DNA from: CAVQKZ01 sp963837325
GTDB taxonomy: Bacteria > Actinomycetota > Actinomycetes > Mycobacteriales > Jatrophihabitantaceae
Length of the DNA: 64,000 bases
Assembly (NCBI GenBank): GCA_963837325.1
Contig: CAWIMV010000001.1
Coordinates: forward strand, 1,674,001 to 1,738,000
Reading direction: 5' to 3'
The stretch's first letter is position 1. Each line of letters begins with the position of its first letter. Position numbers and translations under genes: made by a program. This document shows positions 50,365-58,538 of the stretch, piece after piece. The notes beneath the pieces were generated by a model. The model ran no database searches. It was not told the origin of the DNA and saw only the letters and a program-made list of their open reading frames with translations.

Positions 50365-50441
50365 GGTGTTCTCCAAACGTCGGGGCGAAGCCGGCCGCGG
50401 GTGGCCGGTTTCGCCGGAATCGGATCGGTCGTCCCCCGATG

Positions 50442-51491
50442 CTAGGGCGAAGTGCCCAGCGCGACGAGGGAAGTGATCGTCGTAAAGGCAACGTCGTAGC
50501 GGGGGTGCAGAGTTCCGGCTTCCTGGCCCAGAGCGAGCCGCACGGCCGCCCAGGGCAGGTTCACCCCGGCCAGAGCGGTCTGGAACAGGCCGCCGGAAAT
50601 ACGGGTGTTGAGCTCCAGTAGGTACGGGCGAGGGCCGTCGTCACCTGGGGCCTGCCAGTACCGCACCTGGGTGTTCGACAGGTAGGAGACGCAATGCGCG
50701 CGGTTGAGCGTCTCTGCCACTTCCCGGGCTTGGACGTCGTCCACGATCAGCCGACGCCGCTCCGACCGGCTCCGTCCCAAGGCCACCAGTGTCGTGCCGT
50801 CGCGGTCGGCCAGCGCGTCCACGCTGACTTCCGGGCCGGTCAGGTACGGCATGACCAGCAACGTGGGAACCGCGCGCCCTTCGGCGTTCGCGGCCTCGAG
50901 CGCAGCGCATACCCGACCGAGTTCGGCTCGGGCGCGCACCCGGCCGAGCAGCTCGTCCAGATCAGGGCCAGCCGTGGTCAGCACACGGTAACCCTCGCCG
51001 CCGGTTGCCCTTACGGGCTTCATGCAGACCTGCTCGGCAACCGCACGCAACTGCTCGTGGGCCGCCACGAGCCCGGCCGCGTCGTTGACCAGGTGATGCG
51101 GCGGCACCGGCAGGCCCAGCTCGGCCGCGGCGCGGTATCCGGTGCTCTTGTCGTCGAACAGGCGCGCCGTGTCCCCCGCCGGACAGAGCAGCGCGACCCC
51201 CGCCGCGGCGAACTCGGCGCGGGCATCGGCGAGCTCGGCCATGGCCAGTCGGGGTACGAACACGTCCACCCCGTGCCGTCGGGCGAAGTCCAGCGCCCAG
51301 GCCACGTACTCGGGGCCGGCGCAGGATTCGGGAGGTTCGGGATAGGCCTCGTCGGACGCGAGGAGTACGGGGGAATCCGGGTCGGTGTGGGTGCCGATCA
51401 CGTGGACGGCCCGGCCGTCCGGATTGGCCCGCAGCATCGCGATGACGTGGCTGTTCGTCGCGTATGTGCGGTTGAACCAGATGCGCAACAC
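50442..51491 (-). CDS. ATP-grasp ligase of the Ter biosynthetic module
   Basis: A 349-residue ATP-grasp enzyme. The N-terminal Rossmann-like part has LRIWFNRTYATNSHVI and VHVIGTHTDPDSPV. The grasp fold follows with LFDDKSTGYRAAAELGLPVP, a nucleotide-binding Lys in CMKPVRATGGEGY, and Mg ligands in LLELNTRISGG. It would ligate an amine to a carboxylate with ATP. ATP-grasp genes of this type recur in Ter clusters with PRTase, CitE and HAD genes. GTG 51491 follows GGAGG closely; TTG 51488 is nearly as good. First gene of the leftward Ter unit, divergent from egtA. Confidence 0.87.
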   Translation of the reverse strand: MLRIWFNRTYATNSHVIAMLRANPDGRAVHVIGTHTDPDSPVLLASDEAYPEPPESCAGPEYVAWALDFARRHGVDVFVPRLAMAELADARAEFAAAGVALLCPAGDTARLFDDKSTGYRAAAELGLPVPPHHLVNDAAGLVAAHEQLRAVAEQVCMKPVRATGGEGYRVLTTAGPDLDELLGRVRARAELGRVCAALEAANAEGRAVPTLLVMPYLTGPEVSVDALADRDGTTLVALGRSRSERRRLIVDDVQAREVAETLNRAHCVSYLSNTQVRYWQAPGDDGPRPYLLELNTRISGGLFQTALAGVNLPWAAVRLALGQEAGTLHPRYDVAFTTITSLVALGTSP

Positions 51492-51597
51492 CGTTCCTCC
51501 GCGGCAGCCGGGAAGACGATCGGCGGCACCGGCCATCCTGCCTCGCCAGCCACCCGCGGCGCAGACCTTACCAATCAGCGACAGGTGGCTTACTCCG

Positions 51598-51626
51598 TTG
51601 CGATTCGGCCGCCGGTCGCACAAGAT
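51598..51626 (+). promoter_or_regulatory. Possible egtA promoter
   Basis: TTGCGA (51598-51603) and CAAGAT (51621-51626) are separated by 17 bases, upstream of egtA and on its strand. The -35 matches TTGACA at four positions and the -10 only partly. Plausible by spacing and place only. Confidence 0.25.
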
Positions 51627-51673
51627 GGAAGACGAGGACGACTGCAACTCCAAGTCGCCCCCGCACCGACCCG

Positions 51674-51698
51674 CGGTGGGATTGCGCAATTCCCACCG
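51674..51698. promoter_or_regulatory. Long dyad just upstream of egtA
   Basis: CGGTGGGATTGC (51674-51685) is followed directly by GCAATTCCCACCG (51686-51698), its reverse complement apart from one extra T. The centre is TTGCGCAA. It ends about 10 bases before the egtA RBS (GGAGGGG, ~51709-51714). With no loop it suits a dimeric protein's operator better than an RNA hairpin. Confidence 0.5.
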
Positions 51699-51719
51699 GC
51701 CCGGACCTGGAGGGGCGAC

Positions 51720-52973
51720 ATGGCCGTTTCACCCACGGCGACCAGTCTGGTCGAGCCGCTTAACCTGCGAGACGCCGAGCAGCGCGTCTATGCCGCTGCA
51801 CTCGCCGAATCGGTGATCGGCAGGGTCGGACTCGAGTTGGAGACCCACCTGGTCGATTTGGCCGCGGTGCCCGATCGCATCGGCTGGGAGCGAGTGGCCG
51901 AAACCACAGCGGCCGTTGGTGCGCTGCCCGGCGGGAGCCAGGTCACCTTCGAACCTGGCGGCCAGTTCGAACTGTCCGGCCCGCCGGCCCTGGATGTCGC
52001 CAGTGCGGTCAGAGCACTGCGCGGCGACGAGCAACGCGCCCGGCTGAGGTTGGCTGAGCGCGGGATCGGCCTGGCCCACGTCGGGGCCGACCCGTTACGG
52101 GCTTCGCAGCGGGTCAACCCCCGCCCCCGTTACGCCGCCATGCAGGAGCACTTTGCATCCACCGGCCAGCTGGCCGCAGGGCTGGCCATGATGTGTTCGA
52201 CGGCCGCCTTGCAGGTCAACCTGCAGGCCGGCCCTGCCTCGGGCTGGCGCGCCCGGGTCGGCCTGGCCCACCAGCTCGGGCCGACGTTGGTTGCGCTCTC
52301 GGCCTGCTCACCCTGGCTGGCCGGCCGCGATTCGGGTTGGAAGTCGGCGCGGCAACGTGTGTGGGCCGACCTCGACAGCCGCCGGTGCGGGCCGCTGTTG
52401 GGCCGCGACGAACCGGCGGTCGAGTGGGCGCGGTATGCCATGCAGGCCCCGGTCATGTTCGTGCGGCGCGCCGGCTCTGACGCCGTGGCCGTCCGCGGCA
52501 TCGTGCCCTTCGAGGACTGGGTGGCCGGCCGGACGCTGCTCGATGACCGGCGCCCCACCGTGGCCGACCTCGACACCCACCTGACCACCCTGTTCCCGCC
52601 GGTGCGGCTGCGCAGCTTCCTGGAGTTGCGCTATCTGGACGTCTGTCCCCCGCGCTGGTGGCCCGCGATCGCCGCCGTTGCCACGGTGCTGATGGACGAT
52701 CCGGCGGCGGCCGACGCCGCGGCAGAGGCCAGCGAGCCCACCGCACGGCGTTGGACCCAGGCCGCCCGCGACGGGCTGGGCGACCGCCTACTGGCTGAGT
52801 CGGCCCGCCGGTGCGTCGCGATCGCGGCAGATCGGGTTCCGGCCGAACTGGCCGCCGCGGTCGCCGATCTGGCTGAGCTCGTCGACGCCGGGCGCTGCCC
52901 GGGCGACCTGGTGGCCGAACGCATCGCGGAGGTAGGAGCGAAGACGGTGTTGGAGGAGATGGCCAATGCGTGA
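51720..52973 (+). CDS. egtA: Ergothioneine biosynthesis glutamate-cysteine ligase EgtA
   Basis: A 417-residue GCS2-type ligase making gamma-glutamylcysteine, the sulfur donor in the mycobacterial ergothioneine route. GLELETHLVD and QVTFEPGGQFELSGPP supply metal/glutamate-binding acids; STAALQVNLQAG and LRYLDVCPP fit the GshA-like fold. ATG 51720 (MAVSPTATS) is chosen for TGGAGGGG 7 bases upstream; a much longer frame upstream overlaps the opposite-strand ATP-grasp gene and is rejected. First gene of egtABCDE; overlaps egtB by 8 bp. Confidence 0.94.
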   Translation: MAVSPTATSLVEPLNLRDAEQRVYAAALAESVIGRVGLELETHLVDLAAVPDRIGWERVAETTAAVGALPGGSQVTFEPGGQFELSGPPALDVASAVRALRGDEQRARLRLAERGIGLAHVGADPLRASQRVNPRPRYAAMQEHFASTGQLAAGLAMMCSTAALQVNLQAGPASGWRARVGLAHQLGPTLVALSACSPWLAGRDSGWKSARQRVWADLDSRRCGPLLGRDEPAVEWARYAMQAPVMFVRRAGSDAVAVRGIVPFEDWVAGRTLLDDRRPTVADLDTHLTTLFPPVRLRSFLELRYLDVCPPRWWPAIAAVATVLMDDPAAADAAAEASEPTARRWTQAARDGLGDRLLAESARRCVAIAADRVPAELAAAVADLAELVDAGRCPGDLVAERIAEVGAKTVLEEMANA

Positions 52974-54231
52974 TCAGGTGGCGGATGGGCTGGAGTCGGC
53001 CCGGGCTCGCACGCTCATGCTGACCGATCTGGACGAACCCGAACTGCTGGCTCAGCACGACCCGCTCATGAGTCCGCTGGTGTGGGACCTGGCCCACATC
53101 GGGCAGCAGGAGGAGCTGTGGCTGCTGCGGCGCGGTGACGGGAATCGTCCCGGCCTGCTGCCACCGGCGGTCGATTCGCTGTACGACGCGTTCAAGCACG
53201 CTCGGGCCGAACGACCGACCCTTCCCCTTCTGCCGCCAGTCGAGGCGCGCGCGTTCTGCCGGGAGGTCCGCGGTCGCGTCCTCGACGTCCTGGACAAGGT
53301 TCCGGACGACGCCGGCGAGCTGTTTCCCGCTGCGATGGTCGTGCAGCACGAGCAGCAGCACGACGAGACGATGCTGGCCACCCTCCAGCTTCGGCACGGA
53401 CCGCCGGTCCTGCTCGGTGCACCGCTGCCCAACGGGCGTCGGCTCGACACCGACCGGGTCTTCGTCCCCGGGGGAGAGTTCGTCCTGGGCGTGAACGCGG
53501 CGGATGAGCCGTTCTCGCTCGACAACGAACGCCCAGCGCATGCCGTCGCCGTCGACGCCTTTTGGATCGGCCGCGCGCCGGTGAGCAATGCGCAGTGGCA
53601 GGACTTCGTGGCCGACGGCGGTTACCAACAGCCGCGATGGTGGTCGGCACGGGGCTGGGCCCACCGCGTCGAAGCCGGCCTGGAACGACCGAAGTTCTGG
53701 GCACTCGACGGCACCCGTCAGCGCTTCGGCGTCACCGAGCACATGCCACCCGACGAACCGGTGCAGCACATCAGCTACTTCGAGGCCGAGGCCTTCGCGG
53801 CGTGGTCCGGGGCCCGGTTGCCGACCGAGGTCGAGTGGGAGAAGGCCTGCGTCTGGGATCCCGCGACCGGGCGTCGGCGCCGTTGGCCGTGGGGCTCGGC
53901 GGAGCCCACCGCCCAGCGGGCGAATCTCGGTGGGACGGCCCTGCGCCCGGCCCCGGTCGGCGCCTACCCCGACGGCGCATCGGCCTGCGGCGCCGAACAG
54001 CTGATCGGGGACGTCTGGGAGTGGACGTCGTCGGACTTCACACCCTGGCCCGGTTTCGTCCCGATGATCTACCAGCAATACAGCGAGCCGTTCTTCGGCG
54101 GCGACTACAAGGTGCTGCGGGGCGGCTCGTGGGCGGTCGCCCCGAGCGCCGTGCGGCCATCGTTCCGCAATTGGGACCACCCGATCCGCCGGCAGATCTT
54201 CACCGGTCTGCGGTTGGCGTGGGACGCCTGA
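52966..54231 (+). CDS. egtB: Ergothioneine sulfoxide synthase EgtB
   Basis: A 421-residue iron(II) enzyme that joins gamma-glutamylcysteine to hercynine with O2. The N-terminal DinB-like domain carries DLAHIGQQEELW (~40) and QHEQQHDETM (~125-133), giving the three iron-binding His. The C-terminal formylglycine-generating-enzyme-like domain has VPGGEFVLG, RLPTEVEWEKAC, GDVWEWTSS and VLRGGSWA. All core motifs are intact. Overlaps egtA by 8 bp. Confidence 0.95.
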   Translation: MRDQVADGLESARARTLMLTDLDEPELLAQHDPLMSPLVWDLAHIGQQEELWLLRRGDGNRPGLLPPAVDSLYDAFKHARAERPTLPLLPPVEARAFCREVRGRVLDVLDKVPDDAGELFPAAMVVQHEQQHDETMLATLQLRHGPPVLLGAPLPNGRRLDTDRVFVPGGEFVLGVNAADEPFSLDNERPAHAVAVDAFWIGRAPVSNAQWQDFVADGGYQQPRWWSARGWAHRVEAGLERPKFWALDGTRQRFGVTEHMPPDEPVQHISYFEAEAFAAWSGARLPTEVEWEKACVWDPATGRRRRWPWGSAEPTAQRANLGGTALRPAPVGAYPDGASACGAEQLIGDVWEWTSSDFTPWPGFVPMIYQQYSEPFFGGDYKVLRGGSWAVAPSAVRPSFRNWDHPIRRQIFTGLRLAWDA

Positions 54232-54237
54232 GCGCTG

Positions 54238-54930
54238 ATGTGCCGACACTTCGCCTGGCTCGGCGCGCCCCGGTCGATCGGCGCGCTGATGCTCGAGCCC
54301 GAACACGGCCTGCTCGTGCAGTCCTACCGCCCCCGCCGGCAGTGCAACGGCCTGATGAACGCCGATGGGTGGGGCGTCGGCTTCTACGGCCCGGGTCGCG
54401 ACGAGCCTGCGCGGTGGCGCTCCAACCGCCCGCTGTGGAGCGACGCGTCCTTCGCCTCGGTTGCGCCCACGATCACGGCGACATGCGTGCTCGGGGCGGT
54501 GCGCTCCGCGACCGTCGGCATGCCGATGGACGAGACGGCCGTCGCCCCCTTCACGTCCGGGCGCTGGTTGCTCTCGCACAACGGCGTCGTCGACCGGCAC
54601 CTGCTCGGGCCGCACCCGGCAGCGGAGTCGATGTGCGACTCGGCGCTACTGGCCGCGCACCTCTTCGACATAGGGCCGGAGAACGTCGGCGCGTTCGTGG
54701 CGGAGGTCGGGACCCGCGACCCCGCGGCGCGGCTGAACCTGTTGTTGGCCGACGGGCATCGGCTACTCGCAACTCGGTGGAAGGACTCGCTGAGCGTGCT
54801 CACCAGCGATGATGGCGTGCTCGTGGCCAGCGAACCGTTCGACGACGACCCGCGCTGGGTCGACGTGCCCGATCACCACCTTGTCGACGTGACGCCCGCC
54901 GGTGTCGCGATCACCGATCTGGGGAGTTGA
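54238..54930 (+). CDS. egtC: Gamma-glutamyl hercynylcysteine sulfoxide hydrolase EgtC
   Basis: Class II glutamine-amidotransferase-fold hydrolase, 230 residues. It starts MCRHFAWLG, so Cys2 becomes the N-terminal nucleophile. NADGWGVGFYG and LSHNGVVDRH are the other Ntn-hydrolase motifs. It removes the glutamate from the EgtB product. Its presence supports use of gamma-Glu-Cys rather than free Cys by EgtB. Begins 6 bp after egtB. Confidence 0.94.
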   Translation: MCRHFAWLGAPRSIGALMLEPEHGLLVQSYRPRRQCNGLMNADGWGVGFYGPGRDEPARWRSNRPLWSDASFASVAPTITATCVLGAVRSATVGMPMDETAVAPFTSGRWLLSHNGVVDRHLLGPHPAAESMCDSALLAAHLFDIGPENVGAFVAEVGTRDPAARLNLLLADGHRLLATRWKDSLSVLTSDDGVLVASEPFDDDPRWVDVPDHHLVDVTPAGVAITDLGS

Positions 54931-54934
54931 CCAC

Positions 54935-55897
54935 GTGCGTCCCGACTTGCGCCTGGAGCCATCCGCCTACTTGGCCGCCTTGCGCACTGACGTACGGGCC
55001 GGCCTCAGCGCCGACCCGAAGGTATTGCCGCCCAAGTACTTCTACGACGCGCGCGGCAGCGAGTTGTTCGATGAGATCACGCGGCTGCCGGAGTACTACC
55101 CGACCCGGACCGAGACCGCGATCCTCACCGAGCGGGCCGCCGAGACAGCCGAACTCTCGCGGGCCCGCACGCTCGTCGAGTTCGGCAGCGGCACGTCGAC
55201 GAAGACCCGACTGCTCCTGCGTGCGCTCACCGATGCGGGGACGCTCGAACGATTCGTCCCCGTCGACGTCGACCCCGTGGTGCTCAGCGAGGCGGCCGAG
55301 ATCATCTCAGCGGAGTACCCGGCGATTGCGGTCGAGCCGGTCGTCGCCGACTTCGAAGCGCCCATCGACGTGTCGCGGGGCGACGGCCCGGTCCTGATCG
55401 CGTTTCTCGGCTCGACGATCGGCAATCTCGAGCCGGCGGACCGCGGCCGCTTCCTGCGCCGGGTCAGTTCGGTGCTGCGACCGGGCGACACGTTCCTGCT
55501 CGGTACCGACCTGGTGAAAGACGTGGCCCGACTGGAACGCGCCTACGACGATGCCGCCGGGGTGACGGCAGCCTTCAACCGCAACGTGCTCACCGTGGTG
55601 AACCGGGAACTGAACGCCGACTTCGACATCGACGCGTTCGAGCACGTCGCCGTGTGGGATCCCGCGCACGAGTGGATCGAGATGCGGCTGCGCTCGACGC
55701 GGGCGCAAGAGGTGTGGATCAAGGATCTGGACCTGCGGGTGCGGTTCGCGGGCGGTGAGGAGCTGCGCACAGAGATCTCAGCCAAGTTCCGACCCGAGGG
55801 CGTCGCCAACGAGCTCAGAGCTGTCGTGCTGGACGTGTTGCGGTTCTGGACCGATCCCAACGGGGACTTCGGCCTCTCGCTGGCCAAGCCGCGATGA
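54935..55897 (+). CDS. egtD: Histidine N-alpha-methyltransferase EgtD
   Basis: A 320-residue SAM-dependent enzyme that trimethylates histidine to hercynine, the first step of the pathway. VLPPKYFYDARGSELFDEITRLPEYYPTR-type N-terminus (segments YFYDARGS and PEYYPTRTE), SAM-binding VEFGSGTSTK and FLGSTIGNL are diagnostic. Start GTG 54935 (VRPDLRLEPS) lies 4 bp after the egtC stop, with GGGGAG ~9 bases upstream. Confidence 0.95.
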   Translation: MRPDLRLEPSAYLAALRTDVRAGLSADPKVLPPKYFYDARGSELFDEITRLPEYYPTRTETAILTERAAETAELSRARTLVEFGSGTSTKTRLLLRALTDAGTLERFVPVDVDPVVLSEAAEIISAEYPAIAVEPVVADFEAPIDVSRGDGPVLIAFLGSTIGNLEPADRGRFLRRVSSVLRPGDTFLLGTDLVKDVARLERAYDDAAGVTAAFNRNVLTVVNRELNADFDIDAFEHVAVWDPAHEWIEMRLRSTRAQEVWIKDLDLRVRFAGGEELRTEISAKFRPEGVANELRAVVLDVLRFWTDPNGDFGLSLAKPR

Positions 55898-57033
55898 GCG
55901 CGGCGGACGCCTCATCGCCGTGGTCCGCTTGGCGCACGCGACGACCGCCGTTTCAGGGCATCCATCTCGACAACGCGGCCGCCGGTCCCAGCTCGACGGC
56001 CGTGCTGCAGGCGGTAGCCGCTCATGCGCGGCTCGAGGCTGAGACCGGCGCCTACGTCGCCGACGCGGCCGCCGCCCCGGTGCTGACAGCGGGGCAGGTC
56101 GACATCGCCGGCCTGCTGGGCGTGCCCGCCGAGGGCGTCGCGTTCGTGGAAAGTGCGACGGCCGCGCTCGACGCGATGTTGTCGGCCTGGCCGCTGCGCC
56201 CGGGCGATTTCGTCGCGGTGACGCCGAGTGAGTGGGGCCCGAACCTTCGTTCGTTCCGGCGGCGCGGACTGGCCATCGTCGAGCTGGCCGTCGACGGCGG
56301 CGGGCGGCTCGACCTGGACGCGCTGGAGCGCGTGCTGGCGCGCACGCCGCCGTCGGCGGTCGCACTGACCCACGTCGCATCACACCGCGGTCTGGTCCAG
56401 CCGGTCCGTGCCGCTGCCGCGCTGTGCCGCGCAGCCGGTGTGCCGCTCTGGGTCGACGCCGCGCAGGCAATCGGGCACGTCGACACCGCGGTCGACGCCG
56501 ATGTGCTGTACTGCCCGAGCCGCAAGTGGCTGGCCGGACCACGCGGTGTCGGCATCCTGGCGATCGCGGAGCGCTGGTGGAACGCACTTGAGCTGGAACC
56601 ACCGAGCATGCCGCCCGGCGAGTGGCCGATCGTGCACGGGCTGCAGTCCTTCGAGGCACACATCGCCGGTCGGGTCGGGCTATGCACCGCCGTGCGTGAG
56701 CACCTGGCCGACGGACCGGCCCGCGTCTGGGCCCGGTTGAACGAGGTGGGCCGGCTGACCCGGGCCACGCTGTCCGGGATCCGTGGCTGGGAGGTCGTCG
56801 CGGCGGCGGAGGACTCGGGTGCGATCAGCGCGTTGCGCCCGACCGATGGGCAGGACGTGGTGGCCGTGCGAGCTCGACTGCTGGCTGAGCACGGGATTCT
56901 CACTACGGCTGCGCTGCCGATGCGGGCGCCGGCCGATATGGCGCAGCCGTTGCTGCGGGTCAGTCCGCAGGTGGATTGCTCGGAGGAGTCGCTGGTGGCT
57001 TTGCGGGAGGCGCTGGGGTCTTGCGCGTTTTGA
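55894..57033 (+). CDS. egtE: Hercynylcysteine sulfoxide lyase EgtE
   Basis: A 379-residue class V aminotransferase-fold PLP enzyme that releases ergothioneine from hercynylcysteine sulfoxide. The PLP Lys is in CPSRKWLAGPRGVG (~212); ALTHVASHRG and PLWVDAAQAIGH (PLP-binding Asp) are present. IHLDNAAAGP near the start is typical. Overlaps egtD by 4 bp. Last gene of a complete egtABCDE operon. A small hairpin at 57098-57113 may end it. Confidence 0.93.
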   Translation: MSAADASSPWSAWRTRRPPFQGIHLDNAAAGPSSTAVLQAVAAHARLEAETGAYVADAAAAPVLTAGQVDIAGLLGVPAEGVAFVESATAALDAMLSAWPLRPGDFVAVTPSEWGPNLRSFRRRGLAIVELAVDGGGRLDLDALERVLARTPPSAVALTHVASHRGLVQPVRAAAALCRAAGVPLWVDAAQAIGHVDTAVDADVLYCPSRKWLAGPRGVGILAIAERWWNALELEPPSMPPGEWPIVHGLQSFEAHIAGRVGLCTAVREHLADGPARVWARLNEVGRLTRATLSGIRGWEVVAAAEDSGAISALRPTDGQDVVAVRARLLAEHGILTTAALPMRAPADMAQPLLRVSPQVDCSEESLVALREALGSCAF

Positions 57034-57097
57034 AGAGCGAAAAGCGGCAGCGACGAGGGTGTTGAGTGGGCGGCTGGGTCGCGCTTTCGGGTTGCGG

Positions 57098-57113
57098 CCG
57101 GGTTGCGGCCCGG
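57098..57113. terminator. Small GC hairpin after egtE
   Basis: CCGGG (57098-57102) and CCCGG (57109-57113) flank a 6-base loop; no U-tract. It lies ~65 bp after the egtE stop, inside a directly repeated GGGTTGCGGCC. Possible terminator of the egt operon. Confidence 0.3.
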
Positions 57114-57169
57114 AAGAATCGCTTTAGATAATAAGGGGAAAGTGCTTCCGTTCTGTTGGTCGGTAGTGG

Positions 57170-57175
57170 TATAAT
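57170..57175 (+). promoter_or_regulatory. Perfect extended -10 placed for leaderless transcription of the HNH gene
   Basis: TGG-TATAAT: a consensus -10 with the TG-N extension, in an AT-richer patch. Seven bases (CGACCGT) then separate it from ATG 57183. Initiation 7 bases downstream would fall on the start codon, and no Shine-Dalgarno is present. Confidence 0.6.
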
Positions 57176-57182
57176 CGACCGT

Positions 57183-58538
57183 ATGAGCGAAGCCATGGCG
57201 GATGAGCCGGAGCCGTACGTGCCCTCACTCCTGGACGCCGACGTCGCTCCCGATGATGTGGCGGCCTGGGCCGCGACCGTCACGCCCGGCTCGGCGGTGG
57301 TCAAGCCGCTCGTGCACGTGAACGTCGCGCGCTTGTCGTATGCGGGTCGGGTGGATGCGTTGGCGGCGTTGGAGCGGCAGCGGTCCTGGATCGACGCCCA
57401 ACAGCTGCGGTTGTTGGCGGTGATGGCCAACGACCCGGTCGAGGCGGGCTCGATCGCCGAGATGGACAAGCAGTGGGTCAAGGAAGACGTGGCCTGCGCC
57501 CTGCGGCTCTCGGCGCAGACTGCGGCGGATCGGTTGGAGTTCGCCAAAGCGATGACCCGGCTGCCGTCGACGTTGGAGTTGCAGGAGCGCGGTGAGATCA
57601 CCGTGCATCACTCCCGCCACTTGGCGGAGACGGTCATGACTCTCGATGACCCGACTACGACCGCGGTGGAGTCAGCGGTGTTGGGCAAGGCGCCGGAGCA
57701 GGTGCTGGCGAACTTCAAACGCAGCGTGCGCAAGGCCGTGTTGAGTCTCGCGCCGAAACCGGCGGAGGAACGCCACGTCGAAGCCGTCAAGCAGCGACGG
57801 GTGGTGCGCACTCCAGTCGCGGATGGCATGTCCGAGGTTTGGATGCTGCTGCCCGATACCGGGGCGACCACATTCATGACCGCCGTCGACGCCCTCGCCC
57901 GACGAGTCCCCTGTGGTGACGAGCGGACCGCGGATCAGCGCCGCGCCGATGCGGTGGTGCAACTCGCGTTGAACACCCTGCACGGTTCCGTGTTGGATGA
58001 GTTGCCCCGCGAACACGGCCTACGCCCCTCGGTTCAGGTCACCGTCGCGTTGTCGACCCTGCTGGGCCTGGATGAGCAGCCGGGCGAACTCGCCGGCTGC
58101 GGACCGATCCCGGCTGCGGTCGCGCGTCGGATCGCCGCGGACGAGTCGGGCACCTGGCGGCGTCTCGTGACCGACGAGACCGGTCGGCTGATCGACTACG
58201 GCCGGACCACCTACCGTCCGCCCAAAGACCTGGCCGAGCACGTGATCGCCAGGGACCGCACCTGCCGCTACCCCAACTGCAACCGCCAAGCCCAACTCTG
58301 CGACCTCGAACACGCCATCCCCTGGGAAGACGGCGGCGAGACCAACGAAGCCAACCTCAACGCCATCTGCAGCCGCCACCACCACCCCGGGTCCACATGG
58401 TTGTCGAATCACTTCGAGGATGAGGTGGATTCGTATGGGTTATCACCAGATCGCTTACCGGCGCGTGCTCCAGCGCCGGTTCTGGCGGTTGATCGCACGT
58501 CGGAACTGAGTTTTCAGCAGTTCGCATCGCCACCATGA
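57183..58538 (+). CDS. DUF222/HNH endonuclease-family protein
   Basis: A 451-residue protein of the DUF222-HNH family, abundant in actinobacteria and often mobile in copy number. Residues ~30-300 are the helical DUF222 part (AALERQRSWIDAQQLRLLAVM ... EITVHHSRHLAET). The HNH part has CRYPNCNRQAQLCDLEHAIPW (~360) and TNEANLNAICSRHHH with zinc Cys pair, His and Asn. After HHH the tail lacks the usual ...GW...TSPxGxxY ending and looks unrelated. Start ATG 57183 agrees with the leaderless -10. Overlaps the next gene by 4 bp. Role unknown; nuclease activity is inferred. Confidence 0.87.
   Translation: MSEAMADEPEPYVPSLLDADVAPDDVAAWAATVTPGSAVVKPLVHVNVARLSYAGRVDALAALERQRSWIDAQQLRLLAVMANDPVEAGSIAEMDKQWVKEDVACALRLSAQTAADRLEFAKAMTRLPSTLELQERGEITVHHSRHLAETVMTLDDPTTTAVESAVLGKAPEQVLANFKRSVRKAVLSLAPKPAEERHVEAVKQRRVVRTPVADGMSEVWMLLPDTGATTFMTAVDALARRVPCGDERTADQRRADAVVQLALNTLHGSVLDELPREHGLRPSVQVTVALSTLLGLDEQPGELAGCGPIPAAVARRIAADESGTWRRLVTDETGRLIDYGRTTYRPPKDLAEHVIARDRTCRYPNCNRQAQLCDLEHAIPWEDGGETNEANLNAICSRHHHPGSTWLSNHFEDEVDSYGLSPDRLPARAPAPVLAVDRTSELSFQQFASPP

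Noticed and set aside
37203..51491. Ter island as a prophage or plasmid-borne insertion
   Set aside because: No integrase, tRNA attachment site, direct-repeat ends or base-composition shift seen; codon use looks like the neighbours.
50694..51719. Extension of egtA by ~340 residues upstream
   Set aside because: It would lie opposite the ATP-grasp gene; EgtA homology and a strong RBS place the start at 51720.
52453..54615. ~720-codon minus-strand frame opposite egtA, egtB and egtC
   Set aside because: The longest antisense frame in the window, but it has no domain signature and the plus strand carries three intact ergothioneine genes.
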